Part shown: piece after piece, positions 22,867 through 27,232 of the stretch
How the letters are laid out: every line of letters starts with the position of its first letter
How positions within the stretch are numbered: the stretch's first letter is position 1
NCBI GenBank assembly: GCA_934479825.1
Contig: CAKSOW010000034.1
Span: 1 to 27,232, forward strand
DNA: 27,232 nt
Origin: an uncultured Eubacteriales bacterium
GTDB taxonomy: Bacteria > Bacillota > Clostridia > Oscillospirales > CAG-382
Reading direction: 5' to 3'
Notes under the pieces: generated by a model
The model's input: only the letters and a program-made list of their open reading frames with translations
Told to the model about the DNA's origin: nothing
Database searches by the model: none
Position numbers and translations under genes: made by a program

Positions 22867-23574
22867 TTAAATGCCCGGCGTTGCGACAGCCTCGCCAAGT
22901 TCAAATTCAAACCGCATAGCAAGCGCCTGAAACAGTTTCTGCATAATGGTATTGGCAATATTCTGAATGTCGATTCCTAAAACAAAGGCGACGACTTCAT
23001 CCCGTTCTGCTTTCGGGACATTATAGGCGCCAAGGCTCATATTCAAAAATCGCATGAGCTTTTTGTCCAGAGTAAAGTATTTATCGCATTTTCTTGCCAT
23101 GTAATTGCGCATGATTCCGGCCGATCCGATTTCAAGTTCATAAAAATCACTTTCGGTCAAATCCGGATTATACGAAGAAAAAATACGGCACAGTTCGGTA
23201 GAGGTGCGCTCGAAAATGTATTCCATCGTGTTTTTGTTGGAATAGGCTTCGACATAGACATCCCGTAAGTTTTCGTTTAATTCGGCAATCGTCAATTGAA
23301 TGGAGGTCTCTGCGGCATAGACATAAATCGGCTTCAAGCCGGCCGATCCAATGTTTCGCGCCGCCGCAAACTGACTGTCAAACATGAATTCCGTAAGGTC
23401 TAAAAGTACGCCGTCTTTGGTGTGGAAAATGTTCTGAAAGGTCGAGTTTGTTACATCGGCTTCGCGCAATATCTGAGAAAGCGTCGTATTGTGATAGCCT
23501 TTCTCGATAAACAGTTTTACACAGGCGGAAAGGATACGCCGCTTGGAGTCTTCGCTGTTGTACCGTCTTGCCAT
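22867..23574 (-). CDS. TetR family transcriptional regulator
   Basis: The 235-residue product has the TetR N-terminal helix-turn-helix (RRILSACVKLFIEKGYHNTTL, quoted only in part as SACVKLFIEKGYHNTTL, then ILREADVTNSTFQNIFHTKDG, residues about 12-55). The C-terminal ligand domain is long and not recognised. Phe replaces the more usual Tyr in the recognition-helix end FQNIFHTKD. AAAGGAGG seven bases upstream fixes the start. The promoter is a perfect consensus with a palindrome over its -35 box, which suggests autoregulation. Its target genes are unknown; the bicupin gene lies upstream on the same strand beyond a terminator. Confidence 0.9.
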   Translation of the reverse strand: MARRYNSEDSKRRILSACVKLFIEKGYHNTTLSQILREADVTNSTFQNIFHTKDGVLLDLTEFMFDSQFAAARNIGSAGLKPIYVYAAETSIQLTIAELNENLRDVYVEAYSNKNTMEYIFERTSTELCRIFSSYNPDLTESDFYELEIGSAGIMRNYMARKCDKYFTLDKKLMRFLNMSLGAYNVPKAERDEVVAFVLGIDIQNIANTIMQKLFQALAMRFEFELGEAVATPGI

Positions 23575-23603
23575 AAGAACCTCCTTTAAAATTTTGCTGA
23601 TTT

Positions 23604-23635
23604 ATTATACAACAAATGGCAGATATTGTCAATAT
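23604..23635 (-). promoter_or_regulatory. perfect consensus promoter of the tetR-type gene with operator-like palindrome
   Basis: On the minus strand TTGACA (23627-23632) and TATAAT (23604-23609) are 17 bp apart, matching the sigma-A consensus exactly. The 13-bp palindrome ATATTGTCAATAT (23623-23635) covers the -35 box and is a candidate TetR operator. Confidence 0.75.
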
Positions 23636-23702
23636 GAAATGTAAACCGTAATCTGCTTTCTTGTATATTTTTTCAATTATTCACTATGATTTCTGCTAAA
23701 CA

Positions 23703-23775
23703 CAGCAAAACGCCGTTTCGCAGATTGCTTTTTTGACACGATATGCACCATAAAAAACAATCGCGGAAACGGCGT
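23703..23775 (-). terminator. long hairpin, terminator of the bicupin gene
   Basis: An inverted repeat pairs 23710-23734 with 23752-23775: ten perfect pairs (ACGCCGTTTC), then GATTG and a T6/A6 block with small bulges and a 17-nt loop. On the minus strand it begins 24 bp after the bicupin stop codon and is followed by TTTGCTGTGTTT. Confidence 0.65.
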
Positions 23776-23798
23776 CCGAATGCATAAAATTTTGTATT

Positions 23799-24446
23799 TT
23801 ATTCCAAAGCCAACAGGAGTGCCATTTTGAAACGTCCGGCGGCTTTGACAAAGTGCTTGCCGCCTTTGGCAAAGCAGAATGTCTCGCCGGCATGAAGCGT
23901 ATGCTCTTTTCCTTCATAGCCGATGATTCCCTCGCCGTCCAAAGCGAATACCATTGCTTCACCCGGCGCGGCATGTTCCGAAAGTCCGGTGCCTGCGTCG
24001 AAAGCCATAAGGACGAATTTCATTTTTTCGTTGTGGATTAAATCCATGTTGACAATTTTCCCATCGCCGTAAGGAATGAGTTCGGAAAGCTTAAATACTT
24101 CCCCTGCGTGAATGTTTGCGTTCATTTTGTCAGTTATCCTTATAAAAATTTCAAGATAGACGGCGTCTGCCTGAGTTCTTACGCCGACCGGTATGCCAAG
24201 CGGTGTCAAAACGCATGAACCGGTTTCACAAACACAAATGTTGTTTTCAAAATACACTTCCGGTTTTCCGTCAAAAACCCAGATCAACTTGTGATAATCA
24301 TAGATTTCCGCACTGATATCGGTATGGGCTGCAAGGGAAAAGCAAGTGATAGCCGGGTCGTCCGAAATTTGTTTGGATATGGTGCAGCCGGGAACCGGCG
24401 TGTTTTCCTTTGCAAGAACAAATACCTGTCCGATTTTTTCTTTCAT
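23799..24446 (-). CDS. bicupin domain protein
   Basis: The 215-residue protein has two cupin barrels. The first (about 35-100) shows YHKLIWVFDGKPEVYFEN and ETGSCVLTPLGIPVGVRT. The second (about 140-212) shows GEAMVFALDGEGIIGYEG, HTLHAGETFCFAKGGKHFVKA. His residues expected to bind metal are few in the first barrel. Such proteins are often small-molecule binding or isomerase-like, and no reaction can be assigned. I place the start at 24446, where AAGGAAG lies about ten bases upstream; the in-frame extension to 24491 lacks a ribosome site. It lies just after the AraC gene on the same strand but has its own promoter. Confidence 0.8.
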   Translation of the reverse strand: MKEKIGQVFVLAKENTPVPGCTISKQISDDPAITCFSLAAHTDISAEIYDYHKLIWVFDGKPEVYFENNICVCETGSCVLTPLGIPVGVRTQADAVYLEIFIRITDKMNANIHAGEVFKLSELIPYGDGKIVNMDLIHNEKMKFVLMAFDAGTGLSEHAAPGEAMVFALDGEGIIGYEGKEHTLHAGETFCFAKGGKHFVKAAGRFKMALLLALE

Positions 24447-24528
24447 TTGTTTTCCACTTCCTTTTCGCTTAGAATGCGCCGTCAAATGCAAGATTATTGG
24501 TGTTTGTATGTGATAAAAACTCTATATA

Positions 24529-24570
24529 ATTTTATCACAATTGGCAGGAAATGTCAAATTTCCGGAAATT
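24529..24570 (-). promoter_or_regulatory. promoter of the bicupin gene with upstream palindrome
   Basis: On the minus strand TTGACA (24552-24557) and TAAAAT (24529-24534) are 17 bp apart. A perfect 14-bp palindrome, AATTTCCGGAAATT (24557-24570), abuts the -35 box and also covers the stop codon of the AraC gene. It is a candidate operator. Confidence 0.65.
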
Positions 24571-25660
24571 CAGGAGCTTGGGGAAAGAGAACAGAGTGTG
24601 TCTCTTTTCTTTCCAAGGTTGGCAAAAAGGCGCTTTCTTCCGCCCCCCGGTCTTCTTGCAGACTGCCTGTATTTTCCAATGGTTTTGATTTTTTGCGGAA
24701 TTCTGACGGTGTTGCACAGAAATAATGCTTGAACCAACGACAGAATGACTCTGTGTTTTTAAAACCGGTTTCGGCGGCAATCTGAAAAACGGGAAGCGTG
24801 GTTCGGCGCAATAACCGTTCCGCCTTTCTTTGACGGCAGAATACGACGAACTCCGTATAATTGCCGCCGCTGTATTTTTCTATAAGCCGCCCGATCTGAC
24901 TTTGCGAATAACCGAAATATTGTGACAGCCGCGGAAAGGAAACCGAATCGATATGCTTGCGGATATAGTCCAGAATTTGTCCGGCCACTAACTCTTCCGT
25001 CAAATTACGGGACATTTTTTCAACGCGCGCATACACGTCATACGAATGATTGCATAACGCAAAAAGCAGTTGTTTTCCAAGGCATTCCAAAAGCGGCACG
25101 CGATACTTGAAATTTTTCCTTTCGCGGCGTGCCAGATCGTTCATGTTCGAAACCAGCGACTCGACGCGAACTTGGTGAAAAATGAGAAAACCGGAAGTTT
25201 TGATCAGTTCGGACAGATAGTTCTGTCCGTCAAAACGGGCAAGCTGCGCTGCTGCATTTTCCGCAAATCCGGTTGAGATAAGAATGTTGTAGCAACGGGC
25301 TTTTTTATAGGGGTTTGACACATGCCGCACGTTCGGCGCCATGATAAGCATATCGCCGCTTTCCAAGGTCAAGGCTCGTCCGTCGATGTATTCGAGCAGC
25401 TCGCCGGAAAAGACATAGTTTAATTCGTAATAGTCATGATCGTGGTAGGGCGTGAAATTGTTCCGGTATATCGACGCCACATGAACGCCGCTGCCGTAGA
25501 CGCTGTAATCTTCCAAACGAATACCGTAGGAAACACCGTTTTTTTTCAGTCGCTCGGAGTCCTCAATCATGATGTTCAGCAGTTCTTCTTTGCTTAGCCG
25601 AATGCTTCCGAATTGGCGGTAGTAGGTCGGGGCTGTGTATTTATTGACAGAACCTTTCAT
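24554..25660 (-). CDS. AraC family transcriptional regulator
   Basis: The 368-residue product has an N-terminal cupin sensor (PYHDHDYYELNYVFSGE, LESGDMLIMAPNVRHV, about 72-115) and an AraC double helix-turn-helix (FGYSQSQIGRLIEKYSGGNY, then ETGFKNTESFCRWFKHYF, about 235-325). The last 45 residues, rich in Glu, Pro and Ser, extend past the usual AraC end. AAAGAG lies about ten bases upstream of the start. It is divergent from the secreted protein gene and upstream of the bicupin gene, so either could be its target. Confidence 0.9.
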   Translation of the reverse strand: MKGSVNKYTAPTYYRQFGSIRLSKEELLNIMIEDSERLKKNGVSYGIRLEDYSVYGSGVHVASIYRNNFTPYHDHDYYELNYVFSGELLEYIDGRALTLESGDMLIMAPNVRHVSNPYKKARCYNILISTGFAENAAAQLARFDGQNYLSELIKTSGFLIFHQVRVESLVSNMNDLARRERKNFKYRVPLLECLGKQLLFALCNHSYDVYARVEKMSRNLTEELVAGQILDYIRKHIDSVSFPRLSQYFGYSQSQIGRLIEKYSGGNYTEFVVFCRQRKAERLLRRTTLPVFQIAAETGFKNTESFCRWFKHYFCATPSEFRKKSKPLENTGSLQEDRGAEESAFLPTLERKETHSVLFPQAPEFPEI

Positions 25661-25695
25661 ATAAATTCGCTCTTTCTTGGTTATTTCTCATGAAC

Positions 25696-25782
25696 AGTGT
25701 AACATATATGCGTGAATTTGTCAAGGAACAAATAGATATGTCGCGAAAAATCATTTACTTTCTGTATGAATTATTGTATGAT
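25696..25782. promoter_or_regulatory. divergent promoters of araC-type and secreted protein genes
   Basis: On the minus strand TTGACA (25719-25724) and TACACT (25696-25701) are 17 bp apart and serve the AraC gene. On the plus strand TTTACT (25754-25759) and TATGAT (25777-25782) are 17 bp apart and serve the secreted protein gene. The -35 boxes are about 30 bp apart, enough for an AraC dimer between them. Confidence 0.7.
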
Positions 25783-25867
25783 AAAACTAACCTCATAAGG
25801 GTGTTATCCTTTATTCAGTGTTATCCCCAAAATGGCAAATAAAATATCAGAAAAGGAGTAAACGAAC

Positions 25868-27232
25868 ATGAAAAAGCGAACACTTTTATCCCTTGCAGCG
25901 GCTCTTCTTGTTTCTGTTCATGCCGGCGCATTCGGCCTTGAAACGGTGGAAAGCAGTACCGAGCCGGTTTCACAGGCAAAAGACGTGTCTTTAACGGAGG
26001 AAACAGAAATTCAACCTGTTGACGAAAAATACGGCGACCTCATTTGGTACAGCAGTTTTGATTCGTCGGACGACTATACGGTGCCGGACTATGTCAAAGA
26101 GGGAAGCGGCGCTAAGATCGTGCCGGTCGGCCTTGCTTCGGCTGCGGTTGCGAATGACCCGTCCGGCAGCGAGAACAAGTGCTTGAAGCTTGTGGCAGAA
26201 GAAAACTTTTCCGTTGCTAAAATTGAAGCTCCCGCTTATACCCAACCCGGCACATACACCCTCGTGGTGGATCTGTATTTCCCGACCGGAACGCCTAACC
26301 CGAAAATTCTGTCACGTGTGGAATTCAAAGGAATCAAAGATCCTTGGAACAAGGGCAAAGAGGACGATTGGGAGGACGGTTGGGACGGTTTTGTCCAAGA
26401 GACCGGAAAGTGGATTACCTGTAGCCGAACGGTGAAAGTCGGAGACGACAACCAAGGCTTGGTGGAAATCGGTGTGCGCCGTATGGCCAATATCGCGACG
26501 CCGTACTACTACGACAATCTCCGTGTGTACTGCAATCCGTCCGTTGACGCTGATCAAATCGGACTGCTTGACGGTACAAAACGGACGTTTCTCACGCTTA
26601 CGGAGGATACTTATACATTCCCGGAACCGGACGATAAAACGGATTTTCTTGCCTGGTATAATGAAGAAACCGGCGCTAAATATGCCTCCGGCGCTGTGGC
26701 AAACAAAGCGGATGTTCTCGGTAAAACTTTTGTTTCTTTCCACCAGAGTGCGGAAGTTCCCGCTATGGGCTTTGCTTATGAGGGAGACAACGTCACGTAT
26801 ACAGGCGATTCCGGAAAGGGAATCAGCTTTGTAACCGATGATAACCGGACAGTGATGCGCTTATGGCAGATGCCGGGTTCGATGTGGAACGGCAGTGCTT
26901 ATCAGAACGATATGCGTGTGTTCTTTATTCCCAAGTATTTACCGAGCGTAACGGCGTTTGACCCCAGACAGTACAATGTTGTTTCCTATTGTTATAAGAT
27001 TGATAAGGCGATCAATAGCGAAAACAAGGTGTCTCCGGAAAAAATAACCGAGTCTGACCTGGTTCGTAATGACACTCCGTGGTTTGCGGTTAACTATTCT
27101 CCGTCTAACGACTACGGCGGATTTTACATGCCGGGCGGCGAGCACAAGATCGGCCGCGGCAACCACACGACGACCACCGGCGAATATCATGTCTTTACGG
27201 CAGATATGTCGTTGGATTCCAACAGCATTTCC
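25868..27232 (+). CDS. secreted protein, probable carbohydrate-binding or cell-surface (partial)
   Basis: The frame stays open to the window end, giving 455 residues of an unfinished protein. MKKRTLLSLAAALLVSVHAGA is a signal peptide (shown in part as LLSLAAALLVSVHAGA) with no lipobox. Residues about 57-230 look like a beta-sandwich module (LIWYSSFDSSDDY, TLVVDLYFPTG, YYYDNLRVYCNP), as in carbohydrate-binding domains. A segment at about 235-295 (LTLTEDTYTFPEPDD, FLAWYNEETGAKYASG) resembles the Listeria-Bacteroides InlB-type repeat found in large surface proteins of gut Clostridia. AAGGAG nine bases upstream fixes the start. It is divergent from an AraC regulator. Enzymatic activity cannot be judged because the C terminus is missing. 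Confidence 0.8.
   Translation, partial: MKKRTLLSLAAALLVSVHAGAFGLETVESSTEPVSQAKDVSLTEETEIQPVDEKYGDLIWYSSFDSSDDYTVPDYVKEGSGAKIVPVGLASAAVANDPSGSENKCLKLVAEENFSVAKIEAPAYTQPGTYTLVVDLYFPTGTPNPKILSRVEFKGIKDPWNKGKEDDWEDGWDGFVQETGKWITCSRTVKVGDDNQGLVEIGVRRMANIATPYYYDNLRVYCNPSVDADQIGLLDGTKRTFLTLTEDTYTFPEPDDKTDFLAWYNEETGAKYASGAVANKADVLGKTFVSFHQSAEVPAMGFAYEGDNVTYTGDSGKGISFVTDDNRTVMRLWQMPGSMWNGSAYQNDMRVFFIPKYLPSVTAFDPRQYNVVSYCYKIDKAINSENKVSPEKITESDLVRNDTPWFAVNYSPSNDYGGFYMPGGEHKIGRGNHTTTTGEYHVFTADMSLDSNSIS

Overview
The window looks like the chromosome of an uncultured, low-to-mid G+C Firmicute of the class Clostridia, probably gut-associated. This rests on AAGGAG-type ribosome sites, TTGACA/TATAAT promoters, a DUF1540 protein, AraC and TetR regulators beside glycan genes, CCA-encoding tRNA genes and a putative type I toxin peptide. 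The species cannot be named from sequence alone. Genes are short-spaced and run on both strands. No insertion sequence transposase, phage or CRISPR array is visible.

Layout: 1-1114 is non-coding repeat DNA. 1115-3289 (minus) is a phosphohexomutase plus nagB operon facing an AraC regulator (3551-4435, plus). 4436-5656 is a second block of repeat DNA holding an inverted copy of the first. 5657-10015 (minus) carries a cysteine-rich DUF1540 protein, tsaE, comM and an IMP dehydrogenase of the Tritrichomonas type. 10317-16280 (plus) carries proB, mreC, an RlhA-like U32 protein, a tRNA-dihydrouridine synthase and a membrane protein. 16398-21782 holds a GH109-like NAD-dependent protein facing a second AraC regulator, then a MATE exporter and a GH35 beta-galactosidase. 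21908-22315 is a two-gene tRNA-Ser unit (UGA, GCU anticodons) with its own promoter and terminator. 22442-22825 holds a short hydrophobic peptide gene with an antisense RNA. 22867-25660 (minus) has TetR, bicupin and AraC genes. 25868 to the end is the start of a secreted protein cut by the window edge.

How the genes fit together: nagB, the GH109-like enzyme, the GH35 enzyme and the secreted protein suggest foraging on galactose- and hexosamine-containing glycans. Each of the three AraC regulators sits beside such genes, and two share a divergent promoter region in which paired sigma-A boxes can be read for both directions. Housekeeping genes (guaB, tsaE, proB, mreC, rRNA and tRNA modification) fill the centre.

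Most unusual: (1) a probable type I toxin-antitoxin locus at 22442-22788 with a 39-residue membrane peptide, an antisense promoter and an 11-nt repeat that could fold the toxin mRNA end to end; (2) two diverged inverted copies of a bipartite ~650-720 bp non-coding element, flanked by runs of different hairpins joined by a common linker; (3) an IMP dehydrogenase whose key residues fall at the same numbers as in the Tritrichomonas foetus enzyme.
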